64,000 nucleotides of DNA from the NCBI RefSeq assembly GCF_011745365.1, contig NW_024468914.1, positions 1,076,001-1,140,000 of the forward strand, read 5' to 3'. The position numbers and the translations under genes were made by a program. Position 1 is the first letter of the stretch. Each line of letters starts with the position of its first letter. Source of the DNA: Cryphonectria parasitica EP155 (Eukaryota > Ascomycota > Sordariomycetes > Diaporthales > Cryphonectriaceae). This document shows, one piece after another, positions 11,878 to 23,780 of the stretch. Under the pieces are notes generated by a model. That model saw only the letters and a program-made list of their open reading frames with translations, had not been told where the DNA came from and made no database searches.

Positions 11878-13603
11878 TTACTGAGGACCACCTGCCGGTG
11901 GGCCTTGCCCTCGACCACCGCGTGGGTTGTAGTTGCCTCGGTAGTTGCCACGACCACGTCCAACAGAACCGCCACGGCCGTTGTGCCGATTGGTCTGATA
12001 CTGCCGCTGCTGACCATTCTGGCGACCGTTCTGCCAGTCAAGCTGGCCGGCCGCAGAGGCCTGTGGTTGTTGAGCTTGAGGTAATAGAGGAGCAGCACTC
12101 TGCTGTGTAGCCGTCTTCATCGGACGGGGAATGGACTCGGGGTTCTCGTAGACGTAGAGGCTCTTGTCAATGCTCGCAGGGATGGGCTGGATCTCGATGC
12201 CCAGGTCCTGTTCAATGTTGTAGAGGTTGAATCGGTCGTCCCAGCTGATCAAGTTGATTGCCAAGCCAAGATGACCATAGCGACCAGAACGGCCGATACG
12301 GTGGAGGTATGTCTCGGCGTTCTTGGGGAAGTCGAAGTTGATGACAACATTGACCGCTTGGATGTCAATGCCACGGGTGAGAAGGTCGGAGCAGACGAGA
12401 TTGCGGCAAGCTCCATTGCGGAAGTCATGGAAAACTCGGTTACGGGCGTGCTGAGGCATCTTCGCGTGACTGTAGAAGCAAGAGTATCCAAGCTCGGTGA
12501 TTTTCTTAGCAAGCAGCTCGACACGGTTGGTCGAGTTACAAAAGATGATAGACTGGTTAATCTGGAGCTTAGAGAAGAGCGTGTTGAGGCAGTGGACCTT
12601 CTGCTTCTCTTCGACAAAGGCGTAGAACTGAGTGATACCACGGAGGGTCAGCTCGTCCATGAGATTGATCTCGTAAGGGTTGGTCATGTGTTTGTCAGAG
12701 AACTCCTTGACCGAAATTGGAAAGGTAGCGGAGAAGAGCATGAGCTGACGGTCGGCGGGGTGTCTGCCGAGGACCTCTTCAATGGTGGTGGTGAATTCCT
12801 GGGAAAGAAGCTTGTCGGCCTCATCCATGACGACCATACGACATTCGCTCAGGTCTGCAATGTTTTGTCGCGCCAAGTCTGCAATCCTGCCAGGTGTGCC
12901 GACGAGAACATGCACAGGGTCTGCCAGACGGATGATATCGTCCCTCAGACCAGTTCCTCCCGTGGTGACCATCACGTTGATACCGAGATGTTTACCTAGG
13001 GTTTTGGCAACCTGTGACGTTTGCATGGCCAGCTCTCGTGTGGGTACTAGGATGACGCATTGAATCTTGGGCTCCTTGGGGACAACCTTTTCGAGACAAG
13101 GTATGAGAAAGGCGGCCGTCTTTCCTGTGCCATTCTTCGCGCGAGCCAATATGTTTCTTCCCTGCAGGGCAACGGGGATGCTCTCTTCTTGGATGGGAGA
13201 AGGTCTCTCGAAGCCAGCCTCGAAAATACCCATCAGCATGGACCGCTGAAGGTTGAAATCCTCGAACTCTAGGCCTTTAGTATTTGTGACATCCTGTGAG
13301 ACAATATACCCGTTAGCTGACGCAGACCCTGGACAGCATTCAATACCTGTAGAGAGAGGGATCAAGACAGACCTCTGTTTGTTGGCGGCTGTCCTTGGGG
13401 GGCAGCTTGAGGTTTTGTCGCCAGTTAGGATCAGCTTCTCTGTGCAAGTGTCAGCTGGAAATGTCTCTGCTATACAACAAGTATGCTACCTACGGGGGCG
13501 GGGCGGAACTGCTGCTAGCACTCGGGGTTGCGATAGAAGTCTGTTTCATCTGCTCCGCGAGCTGATCAAAGGCAGTCTGGTTCGAAAATTGCGGCGTCGT
13601 CAT
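11878..13603 (-). CDS. dhh1: DEAD-box RNA helicase Dhh1 (DDX6/Me31B family), three exons
   Basis: Cytoplasmic ATP-dependent RNA helicase that activates mRNA decapping and represses translation, a core P-body component working with Dcp2, Pat1 and Lsm1-7. Exons on the minus strand: 13603-13494, 13439-13373 and 13293-11878, giving 530 residues; introns are 54 and 79 bases with matching phases. Helicase motifs are all present: Q motif around residues 69-95, [10 protein letters not shown] 109-118, PTREL 143-147, TPGR 192-195, DEAD 216-219, SAT 247-249, TRGID 365-369 and HRIGRSGR 390-397. [14 protein letters not shown] before the Q motif and [10 protein letters not shown] after the helicase core mark it as Dhh1 rather than eIF4A. 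The C-terminal 100 residues are Gln/Asn-rich and end in RGG-type repeats, typical of fungal Dhh1 condensate-forming tails. Very confident. Confidence 0.97.
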
Positions 13604-14672
13604 GGCTGTCCTGGATTAGACGACGTGCTCAGGTGAGGTTGGTAGGATGAAATCTGGGGGCGACAAGTGCTGCCCGTCTTCGGTGTCGCGACTGAGGCGA
13701 TCTGATGTTGTGTAAACAAGGAGGGGGGAGTGCTCCTATCGAGAATATGGCGCAACTTCGGCTTTGGCACAGTGTCAAATTCGCGTGCTGCGGAGACCGA
13801 GATGTAGGATTTATCTTGGAGTACGGGGGGTAGAGGGCTTGATTGATTTCGATGAGTGTCGAACGAGGAGGTAGAGAAACTTTGGTGCTGGTGATCGAGA
13901 TGTGCAGACAGGGGCTCGGTCGAAGGATGGGCTGGTCGTGGGTAGTGAAGTCTGGGCGCTGCTCGACGGGAGAGGAACAAGACAGCGGTATCAAAGTCGC
14001 CTCAGTGGTGGAAATGTCTGTTCGAGGTCCCTGAAGAGTATTTTGAGGCGTAGGACCTGTATTTCAAAGGATCGAGAGGTCGTCCGACAGGGTGAGGGAA
14101 GAGATTTGCAGTGGCTGGCGTAATTTGGCCGGCACAAGGTCTTTGTAAATGGCCTTTCCTGGGTGTTTTGTGGATGTTCAGAGCGGCTTGATAGTGCGTT
14201 GAAGGAGTAGAGAGTACGAGATGGTGGAGTTGATTGACAAACGTGCCCTTGCGAAGTGGTTGTGAAGGATGGTGTTTGGTTGTCAAGGTGGAACAAATCT
14301 ATGGCCTCCCGAGAGGCGAGGTTGAGAATCTGACGAGCTGCCCAGTAGCCTTGGCTCCACCTGAGCACAAAGATACCCTACCTTACGCTTGCAGGCCTGC
14401 TACGGAGGGGTCTTCCCCTCTCACACCTACCTCTGGTACCACCCCAGTCATTGACCGTTACCCCTAACCCTAGACTAGTGCCATGCTTGGAAGGTGCGAC
14501 GGCGGGGATCTTTTGTTCCGTCACTACGCTTGCACTGTGCACGTTTAATCCTCTGGTGCACTTGTACAACGTCCTCTATGACCAAACGACGTCCTGCTGG
14601 CGGTTGACGCAATGATCTCTGTCGCTTTCTCTTCACAGATACTATTGTTGTGACCCTCCAACTCGCCCAGCT
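13604..14672. other. Divergent promoter region between dhh1 and the J-domain gene
   Basis: About 1.07 kb shared by two genes transcribed away from each other. Open frames on both strands (for example 13600-13980 and 13991-14368 minus) are low-complexity Ser/Pro/His-rich readings that most likely belong to the long 5' leader of dhh1. No recognisable gene, RNA or repeat. Confidence 0.5.
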
Positions 14673-15641
14673 ATGCTCCTGAAGAAGTCAACGATTGCCC
14701 TGTGTTCCAGCGGCAGCCTCACTTCGACTATATCGCCTCCCGCAATCATAACGTCATCGACCAACCGCGGCCCCTCCACGACATTGTCACCACTCAACCC
14801 AACACCACCACCACCATCACCATCCTCTAACCGCCTGCGCAGGAGTAAGTTGGCCATCCGGGCACAATGGCAAGGCTCACGAACCTACGCAACTGTCAAA
14901 GACCATAGCCGAGGTGACCAGCCTCCCTCCGAGCCGTCCCAATATGTCCCTCCCGCGTGGCCCGCCAGCAACAACCCCACCCCCTACGACATCTTCGCCC
15001 AGTCCCGGCACGCACCCTATAGTAAGAAGATGTTCTACCAGCTCGTGAAGCTCTATCATCCAGATCGCCACGGGCATGGCTCCTCCTCCAGCGACAAACT
15101 CTCCCGTGGCACAAAGCTCGAGCGCTATCGTCTCGTCATCGCAGCCAACACCATCCTCAGCGATCCCACAAAGAAGCGCGCGTACGACCTATACGGTGCC
15201 GGCTGGGGCTCCAAGAGCGATATGTGTAACGAAGGCTGGCGTGAAATGGACCGGGCCTGGAGGAGGGGTCCTGGCAGCGCAGCACACAATGCCACGTGGG
15301 AGGACTGGGAGAGGTGGTACGAGCAGCGTGATGGCGGCGCGGGACGCAGCAAAGAGAAGCAGCAGCCATTGTACATGAGCAATGGGCTGTTCGTTGCTTC
15401 GCTCGCCGTGTTCGTGGTGATCGGCAGTTGGGGTCAGGCAACAAGGGCGGGGCAACACTCGGTCCACCTGATTGAGATGAGGGAGAATTCGAGCAACAAC
15501 ATTAGTGAGGACATGTGGAGAAGGCGGAGAGAAAAGGCCTATTTGACGAGGGAGGATCGTGTCGAAAACTTCCTGCGACAGAGGGAGGGCTGGGGACATG
15601 AAGTCGGGAATGAAAGTCATTCGCCAAAGGATTGGTCATAA
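14673..15641 (+). CDS. Mitochondrial J-domain (Hsp40) protein, Jid1-like
   Basis: Single-exon 322-residue co-chaperone expected to stimulate a mitochondrial Hsp70. The N-terminal 75 residues are Ser/Thr/Pro-rich with many Arg and Lys and almost no acids, ending in a GSRTYA segment that looks like a presequence cleavage region. The J domain spans about residues 103-175: PTPYDIF, the essential HPD at 129-131, and ILSDPTKKRAYDLYG as the final helix. A single membrane helix (about 235-253, GLFVASLAVFVVIGSW) follows, and the C-terminal 70 residues are charged. No zinc-finger or Gly/Phe region is present, so it is a class III J protein. The layout resembles yeast Jid1 (J domain plus membrane anchor in mitochondria), but I cannot verify orthology. 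Divergent from dhh1. Confidence 0.88.
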   Translation: MLLKKSTIALCSSGSLTSTISPPAIITSSTNRGPSTTLSPLNPTPPPPSPSSNRLRRSKLAIRAQWQGSRTYATVKDHSRGDQPPSEPSQYVPPAWPASNNPTPYDIFAQSRHAPYSKKMFYQLVKLYHPDRHGHGSSSSDKLSRGTKLERYRLVIAANTILSDPTKKRAYDLYGAGWGSKSDMCNEGWREMDRAWRRGPGSAAHNATWEDWERWYEQRDGGAGRSKEKQQPLYMSNGLFVASLAVFVVIGSWGQATRAGQHSVHLIEMRENSSNNISEDMWRRRREKAYLTREDRVENFLRQREGWGHEVGNESHSPKDWS

Positions 15642-17618
15642 TACGGTCGATAGACCCACGACCGTATTATTACTGGGAGAAGATGAATTGGGAGGACAAT
15701 ATGTCTGCACCAAGAATCCCCAGGCGCACCCAAGAATGGTAGGAAGCAACTAAATCTCAGAGGACATGGGCTCGCGATGAGGAAAACGTCGAAAGTCCCA
15801 GTTGGTTTCCGGGTCGAGGGGAAGAGCTCATCTGTTTACTTACCTTGCTCCTCATATCAGTGAGTGTCACTATTGCGCAGTTGTGATTTGAGGTCCGACC
15901 TCGCTGGAGGAAGGCGGAGCTTACAGGGCGAACATTTCGCAATTGCTTCAGCTGAACATATAACTTCATCTTCTGCTGTACCCAGAGAGTCCAAGGTCCT
16001 AGTGCCCGTCAATCATGCGTCCCCTTCTTTGAGGCCCCGATCGTGTGTGGAGGGGAGAAGAAAGAGAAGATAGTCTCAGCCCAATTTCTTTCGCGCCTGG
16101 CATTCTCGATGAATTCCTGACTCAGCAGTACGGTACGATGCCCGTTCATCAATTGGACATCTTGGCAGGAGGCATTGCCTAAATACTTATCTAAACTTCA
16201 TTTCTTGATAAAATGAACTTCAGGAAGCTGTCCCACGGACTCGCAACATGATCCTTACCTCTGAACAGTACTTTAGCATAGGCATTCGCCATCGAGATGA
16301 CCTTAAATTCTACCTGAGCATGGACAAAACTCAAATGCTGCGTCACCACCCGGCACTACCCGGATGGACGATGTCCTCAACTACGATTCTGTAGTCAATA
16401 CTCGTTTTTTATTTTACGGGATGACATATCGCGCGCTGCGAGTATCGAGCTTCTCATAGCCAGTATGTCTGGCGTGGGAGCAGAAGTTGCTCCTGCTCTT
16501 GCCACCTTCTCCGAAGTCAACGCCTGGACTCTATCAGAACTCTGTCACCTAGGCCTCAAATCTCAGATAAAAGACCAAGGCCACTCACTAATTTCATTAT
16601 AAATTAGTGGCTCTGACTTCAAAAATTGACTTGGACTTCCAGAACAACGTGCAGGAGAGATCCAAAGGAGGAGAAAGGATGCAGAGCAGCCAAGGAAGTC
16701 TCTGTGACATCGACTGCGAGCTTCGCGGACCATTCCTTGTAAATAAACTGGCTTTGTGCGTCAAGTCTCGTTGCAACACCATTCGCGTTGGTCGTCACCG
16801 GTCACCCACCCTTCCCTGCAGATGGTGAAGCGGTGTATCCCGCCCATTAGCCATATATGACCAGGTCATTCACAGCCTGTCACCCATTCCTTCATTTGGG
16901 AATATCTCAGGCCAATACACCATCCTCTCGGGCATTCGATTGGTCTCAATGATTAGAATAGTTCGGTGAGTAAGACTGACCCCACCAACCATCGGAGACA
17001 CTGTCAGTATGCCAAGTGGTTACAAAGAGGCTGCTTCACAACAACGAGGTTGTAAACTCCGTCGCTGGAAAGCACCGAGTCACTAAACATGCGCATAGTT
17101 CTGCGGCCTTCCATCTCATATTTGCCCTGCCCTGGTTGTTTCCCATTACTGTGGAATCCATTCCAGGGTTCTCGAATGCGCCAATGAATTCTACCGTTGA
17201 GTTGTTGCTACCTCTAACACTCTTGAGCGGACTATCCCTCGCACTTGTGCAACTTCTACCACGCAACAGAACATTCTCTTCTCGGAATCCTTCCATTATT
17301 TCAACGAGGCGTATCACAACGTCTACAGGTCCAACAATAAGCCTCGCATCTCGATCTTCACAGTAATTGGAACAGCGAAGGTTGTACAATCTACCACCTC
17401 GAAGTAAACGGTACGGCACATTGGTCTTCTGATCGTGGCTCTTCGGTGCTACATGCTGTTTCCACAGTAGTCCTGCGCCGTTACTCTCAAGGTTCTATTG
17501 CTTTCCATTCTCTTCTATTCTTCTATTGGTCTGCCGCGACGAACCCTGTGTCACTTGGGCTGCCACTGTTCGCAAAGCCTACCAATCTGGCTCGCCGTCC
17601 TTTGCTAAGGCACTCAAC
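15642..17618. other. Intergenic region upstream of the 2EXR gene
   Basis: Nearly 2 kb. Contains a 45-codon frame at 16465-16602 starting MSGVGAEV, and a 116-codon frame at 17016-17366, neither with a recognisable domain. The second lies where the 5' leader of the next gene should be. AT-rich from 16380 to 16640. I see no repeat or RNA gene. Confidence 0.45.
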
Positions 17619-18815
17619 ATGGCTCCATCCAGGATTCGCATAGTTCTCGCGCCCAAGAAGCTCAGGGCCTCTCGAGGCTCAACGTCCAATGTCAAGAAGT
17701 CTGGGGACAACAAGTACAGCGAATCGAACAAGAAAATTCAGCAGCCTGTTCCCGCTACATCATTCCCGCTCAATCGGGTTCCTGCAGAGATCCAGACAAT
17801 GATCTGGAGCGAGGTCATCAAGATGCCAGCCTGCCATACTTTCAAAATTGTGAAGGACGACCAGGTATCCGCGGGCTCTGCTGCTAATCCCTGGGCACTC
17901 CGCATCATGGCGAAAGAGCCCCGTCATGACCCCTCTGCCTACCGCCTGTGGAAGAAACTACACCAGCTTCACAATATCAGCTTCGAGGCAGCCTTTCGCT
18001 TCTTGGCTACCAACATCCAGCCCCTTGCTCTGCATCTGCCAGGCTCGAGACAGCCGACATACGCCCCACGTGCCGCCATCGATTCTTCAAATGACCTGGT
18101 CATCTTTGACTTTGAGAGGGGCTCCAGGCAGACACTGTTCTCGTGGTTTGAGCATACTGGCGTACGAAGCACCATGAATATAAGGCTGATTCGGAGCCGC
18201 TTCAGGCACTTCACGAGAGTAGCCCTTCACTACCGGGACAGTCACGTTAATGCCGATCTGCCAGGCCCATTCCAGTGCTACTGCCAGCCGCCAGTACCCA
18301 TGCGATGCCACCGTTACAAGGCCTGTCCCCTTGAGCTGGCTTGCTTTCTGGACTGCTTCAGAAATCTGAAAGAGTTCTATTTGATTGTCCAACCCAGACG
18401 CCAAGAGGAGATCAGGTTCGCCGCTGAGTACAAGAGTAAGCGTCCTCTTTTTTTTTTAAGTTTACCTTCTCCGCATAGAAATTGACTTTGTGATGCAGAG
18501 AATGTGGACCATGCTGGTCTTTGCATCCCAAGGACAAGGATCTCTGGCCACGGGAAGACTGTCGGGCCTTTCAAGCTCTCTCAGTTCTTCGACACAAAGT
18601 ACGAGTACATCCAACAAGCACCACCGAAACTCATGCCCCTCGTTCGCACACGGAGTCCTTTTTACGGTCCTGGTAGTGCACGTGACTGCCTCATCAAGGC
18701 TTGGGACATCTACAAGGGCACTACAGGCGATGAGGAGTTCCGCACTCCTCAAGAGCAGCGTGACCAGTCTAAGGTAGGAATTTTGATTCCCTATACCCTC
18801 GACACCAAACCCTAA
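17619..18815 (+). CDS. 2EXR-domain protein, two exons
   Basis: Protein of 377 residues from exons 17619-18435 and 18499-18815; the 63-base intron has a GTAAGC donor and a polypyrimidine tract, and the phase-1 join restores KNVDHAGLC. The N-terminal 45 residues are basic and low-complexity. Then comes the 2EXR signature, FPLNRVPAEIQTMIW, followed by a variable domain with scattered Cys (CYCQPPVPMRCHRYKACP) and a conserved-looking C-terminal section ending ILIPYTLDTKP. 2EXR proteins form large, rapidly diverging families in Pezizomycotina and no biochemical role is established. The frame remains open 93 bases further 5' (to 17526), but the ATG at 17619 gives the best fit with family members starting shortly before the 2EXR motif. 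Family call is good; function unknown. Confidence 0.82.
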
Positions 18816-19894
18816 GATAGGATACAACCTGAGAGATCCCTGCATCTAGGTGAAAGATCAATCACAGCGAATGGGGTGTCACTTGGCTGAAGACTGAAGG
18901 ATTGGGGCATATCACAAGCTTGGGGTTAGAATCAGAACTGGTACATGGAGGAGCAATAACTTCAGCGGCTCACACAGAATAGCACTAGCGTTTGGAGCTG
19001 TCCAGGGGGTTGAAGGTTGACAACCAGAACATATCATTAAACACCGCTTATTTACGGTCTCCATAGACGAATGTCACTTTCAATGGTTTTGGTAGTATCC
19101 AGGAGAGCAAAGTAGTATCTTGGCTTCTTGGTATTTGCATCTTGGAGCAACAGGTCATCTCTGTCCATCCCCTGGTCAAGGTCGCAACAAGGAGCTGATT
19201 GTTGCTTCATGCACATGGCTCCCTACCTTGTTTTCGAAAGTCACCCTGTGTAGTGCATCATGGCTGGTGTTGATAAGCCCATGAGATTGTCTGGCTGGTA
19301 GAGACCAAGGGCGGCATAAACAGACTCTGGTGTCAGTGCTGTGAGGTCATTTTAACATTAGCCTCAAGAAAACAGCCATCCTCGGAAGCTTCTGCACATT
19401 CACTAATGCTTGAATAACACTTCATGTTAAGAGACTAAATTTTACCTCAGGCAAGTGGCGAGCCGCTTCCCTTCTTTATCACTACTTAGAGGACACTATT
19501 ACGCGGAGAAGTGTTGAGATTTGCACAAATCATGGTCTTGAATATCGTTTCTAGTATTATCTGGTATCATATAACTAGTAAACTCCATTCATGCTTCCAT
19601 GCCCGCATGCAAAGGCACATTGTACCCTAAATGAACAAAGAACTCCTCCCAAAACCAATAACTTTACCTCCGGCCATGATTGCTCGGCGTATCCAGACGC
19701 GGCTCAGCTCGGAACGGGGGCCCCTCGGGCTTCTAAAATCAGTACCCCTTTCCCCATCAATACCATCCATCATCGTATGATTCTATGCACATGTATATCG
19801 TCGTGACGGCCTTATTATTTCCGTCCCTTCGTTGTCACTCCAGATCAGACATCATCTGTGTGTCGCTGGCCCACTTCTAGTTCATGCATCTCGG
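18816..19894. other. Intergenic between convergent genes
   Basis: 1.08 kb between the stop of the 2EXR gene and the stop of the membrane protein gene on the other strand. AT-rich, with no long frame. I see nothing beyond two 3' UTRs. Confidence 0.5.
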
Positions 19895-20847
19895 TCATAC
19901 ATTAGTCCACTGCTGTTGTTGACTTGCACCATCCTGCTGGCTATGATAGGCTTTCTGCGGGAAGTACCCCTGGCCCTGCCCGTGCATGCTCATCTCAGGT
20001 GGCGTATACACATGCGAAGGCGCAGGCCGCTGCACATCGACATAGCTCTCGGCAAACGCATCGCTCGCGTTGTACTCGGGCGAGTTGTACGCATCGTTAT
20101 GGTACGTGTCTGCACCGCCACCGCGGTACAAGGGCGATGACGACGACAAGTCTGTGCTGGGAGGATAGTTGGTCGTCCTCTCAGGCGAGGGGGCTGGCCT
20201 CCAGCCGTTGTTGCTGCTGCTGCTCCCTCCGTGCGGTGGGACTTGGAGGTGTTGTTGTTGTTGTTGTTGTTGTTGGTGTTGATGATGATAAGGTTGAAGA
20301 TGGCCAGAAGAGGCGGCGTCGCTGGCCTGGTGATATTCTCCGGCGGGTGGGCTGTTGTCACGGCCGTACTGGGCGTTGTAGGGGTCGTAACGGCGCCAGT
20401 CGCTGCCGTTTGGGCTGTGTGAGCGACGGTAATCTGCACTGCGGCGCATGTGCTCCTTTGCTGTCTCTGGGTCGACGACGCTGATGGCCTGTGTATGGGG
20501 TGTTAGTTATTACTCTTATTCCCAAAGGTTGTTTTGAAATGGTGCCAACAGAAGAAAAAAAGAAAACATGAAAAACGTACCGACATCATGGCCTGCGATG
20601 TTCGCTGATACCCAGCATTATCCACCGGTGTGCCAGGCCGAGGCTCCCCCGTCGAGTACGGAAGATCGCTCTTGTCGACGTCCTCGTCGTCGTTGAGGCG
20701 TTTTCTCTTGGTGAAGGGAATCCTCCAGGGACAGCAGAAGAGGTCACCCAGAAACCTCGTGATGGGTGGCACGCAGGCGACGAGGGCGACAAGGGCCAGC
20801 AGGCCTAGAAAGGCGCCTGTGGTCACGGCCGCAATATTGATCGTCAT
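19895..20847 (-). CDS. Single-pass membrane protein with long disordered Gln-rich tail, two exons
   Basis: Protein of 286 residues from exons 20847-20581 and 20488-19895 (minus strand); the 92-base intron is GT-AG in phase 0 and the join reads SQAMMSAISVVDPETAKEH. Residues about 5-27 (AAVTTGAFLGLLALVALVACV) form one membrane helix. A Cys/aromatic segment, FLGDLFCCPWRIPFTKRKR, follows, suggesting a cytosolic juxtamembrane, possibly palmitoylated, anchor. The rest is disordered: His/Gln tract (seven or eight Gln encoded by CAA repeats), Ser/Pro-rich stretches and several Tyr. I do not recognise a catalytic domain. Short membrane proteins of this build occur in many Pezizomycotina as conserved hypotheticals. 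Gene structure is well supported; function unknown. Confidence 0.75.
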
Positions 20848-23780
20848 TTTGCCTGTTCTTTTTCCTTTTCTTTTCTTTCTCTTCCTTTTTGCCCTTCTTT
20901 CCTCCCTGTCCGGCGGCTCCCGACGCCACGGACTGGTGTAGGTTGTGTGCTTGGCGATCTGAATGTAGTGGATAGGACAAGTAGGGGTTCAAATGTTGGG
21001 ATGAGGCTAGCTTTGAAGTCGTCAGACGTGCAGGAAGGAGGAAAGACAAAAAAAATTTGGGTATGTGTGAATGTAAGTGTGAGTGTGTGGGTGAGTGGGT
21101 GGGTTATGTGAGGGAAAAAAAGGACTGGTGTTATGAAACTCTTTTTCCTGCAAGAAGCCCGGTATTATGTGTTTGAGATATATGAAAGTGGTGGTGTAAT
21201 CTTGCACCATTGATCAAGGCACGGGCGGCTTCTTCTCACGGATGCTCGATATTCAAAATGACATAGGGTGCCGGCCGTTTGTTATAACCTTGTTAGCAAG
21301 GTAGTGGAGATGCTCCGACGATCACCTGGGACCCAGGAAGAAAAATGCTTTTTTTGTTTTCCTTTTTTTAACTTTGCAATACTGGGGACGATGGACGGGC
21401 ATGGTGCGGCATGGATGGTGATGATGGCTGCAAATCAGGGACGGGACGCAAGTTGCATGCCGACCCACCCACGCATCCCAAACCCGCCTCAGGAATTCTT
21501 GCACTACCACCCATCCAACCACCCCCCAACCCCCAATACCACGGCTATGCTCGCATAGTATCTACTTGGTATCTGCCTTGTCTGCCACTTGCATGGCCTG
21601 CTGTGTGGCCCTCCTTAGGTATGACTTCATCTGATGAATGGGGGGCCCTGGTATGTTTCATGGGTGCTACCATCCTGAGCTCCACTCTCAACCTTGAGTG
21701 CTGCCGTGCCAGTGATTGGATGGCTCTTGCAGCTCTCAAAGTTATCACTTGCAGCTGTACTGTACATAGTGCAGTCCCGTGAGTCGTTCCTTGTTCTCTT
21801 CACTCACCGACGTCACGCTGAGAGGATGCAGCGGAGAGCACCGCCTCACTCGCCACGCGCGGTGTTCTGGAACTTGTACTGTGTAGTGCCCCAAAGGCAT
21901 GGCCCCTCACGAGGCTACCTTGATGGCCATCCAGCTGCCTCCTTGTGGCTGTGAAGAGGGGCAAAGACGATCACGCCTGCTATCTTTTCCCCTTGGCACA
22001 CACCTATGCTCCTCTTTTCTTTCTCGTTTGGGCCCCCAGGGCATCTTCTGACCTCGCTCTCGCGCTTCGCTCTCCTATCTCGGCCCTAACTTGAGGAAGC
22101 ACCAGCGCATAAAACGAGTATGGACGTAGAGACCAAAGTCGCAAGGCAAAAACGCTGGTCGAGACTCTGTGCGTTTCGCCATCCTGCTCAATTTGACGCG
22201 CCTGCTGCTGCTCAGCCACTCCTGCATCGCTCAGACGAAAACTGGCAAGACCTGTGGCTGGCTCTAACCCAATCCGAGTCTAGTGAGGGGGAAGAGCAAG
22301 GGTTGGCTGATAGGTAGTGTGACGACAAACCGTCCCGCTCCGTCCCCGGATCACGGCACGGTTGTCGAACAACCCGGGCACGTGCCGGGGGGAGGAGGGA
22401 GCGCTTGTTCACGAGACTGGTTGCGACTGGTGCAATTGGCGCGCGGAGCAAGTTTTGGGTCGCTTTGTCTTCAGAGAGAGAAGAGTGAGTGCGGGAATCT
22501 GAGTCAAGGAGAATCAATGCTGAATGTTGCTTCTTGACGAAGAGGTTGGGGTTGCACCCTGCCCAGGTGGTCGGGTTGGATGACTCGTTGTGGCGGGTAT
22601 TTCGCAACAGCGCATTCAGATTCTCACCACAGCGGCTTGCGAGAGCATGCAACTTCAGAACTATCCTCACAAGACCTTCTGCTTTTTATTTAAGCTTATT
22701 TGGCGGTGTCAATGTTGATTGGGTGCGAAACTCTGCTTTGTAAGTCATTTCGACGGTAAAAGTCGTCTTGGCTGGAAAACAGGGACTTTGGACGTCCAAA
22801 TCCCCCTACAACCTTATTGCGGACCTCGGAATGCAGTGCTCTAAAGAGTTATTAGGGGTTGACGTTGTCAATAATATTTTGGAGACGTCATACTTGTAGT
22901 ATTCAAGTGTGCTGTGAGCCTCTACTGGGCATCCTAAGTAGCATTTCGAGCATTCTAGGCGCTACTAGTTATGAAGCAGCCGAGCCAGACATTTTAAGCT
23001 ACTATAGCACATAGTAAGCATGCCCTCAAGGCACGGCAGTTCAATGCTTAGATGTCTCACCTTTCAAGATCATGAGGTTGGTGTCAGCCACCCGTTCGAT
23101 CTGGACTGGCTTAACTTTTCTAGACGTTTTGTAGCCGTTCATCTCAACCCCTGATCGATACGCCTGACAGATATGTCTACTCTGTACAAGAGCTTCCAAA
23201 ACAGATGTAGTGCAAGAAGCTGAACACCCATGCATCTGGAATCGAGTCTGAGGATGCCCTCGCTTGATGATCCACAAGCTTGTCCCCCAATTTCCCAGCC
23301 ACTTTTTCAAGTCCAAGTAAACGTAAAATCTGTATTTTTCGTTGTGGCACGATAGCTATAAGACTAGTCATAATGTGAAAGCCAAAAAATGTTACACTGC
23401 GGAACGAAGAAAACGTCAAGACTGGCAGCAAACAATGGAAGGTGAGGCTGGATACCAACCTCCCTTCCTCCATCTACCAAATTTCCCGTGTTTGGGGAAG
23501 CTGTCCGCGCCGGTGTGTACGGACTGACAGGGGCCAGGGTCCTGTGCTTATCTTGTCTTATCAGCGGGAGTGTTTACGGGCGGGACCCCTGTCGCGGGAC
23601 CTCCAATCCATCCGTTCGTCATCCGTGCAGCTGCCTCGGTGACAGCGCCAGGTCCTCTGAGATACATTGGTTGGCGGGAACTGATTAACCCACAAGAAAA
23701 CACCATATAACACGACTATTATGGTGGATAGACGGAACACCAACCTCCTTCCATAGCCACCATATCTTCTTTCTTCCAAG
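20848..23780. other. Large intergenic region between divergent genes
   Basis: 2.9 kb between two genes transcribed away from each other. Frames such as 22212-22670 (minus) are dominated by polar low-complexity sequence with overlapping frames on the other strand, so I do not call them. T/C-rich tracts lie near 20855-20905 and 21340-21370. A copy of CTGTACATAG lies at 21760-21769. A G/C-rich, promoter-like section sits at 23500-23700, just before the aminopeptidase. Confidence 0.5.

Noticed and set aside
16465..16602. 45-codon frame starting MSGVGAEVAPAL
   Set aside because: It resembles the start of some fungal proteins but stops after 45 codons, and no continuing exon could be found. Too weak to call.
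17016..17366. 116-codon frame upstream of the 2EXR gene with a hydrophobic stretch
   Set aside because: It could be a small membrane protein, but it sits in the expected 5' leader and has a longer minus-strand frame opposite. No family seen.
22212..22670. 152-codon minus-strand frame
   Set aside because: Polar, unstructured reading without domain, signal or neighbour support.
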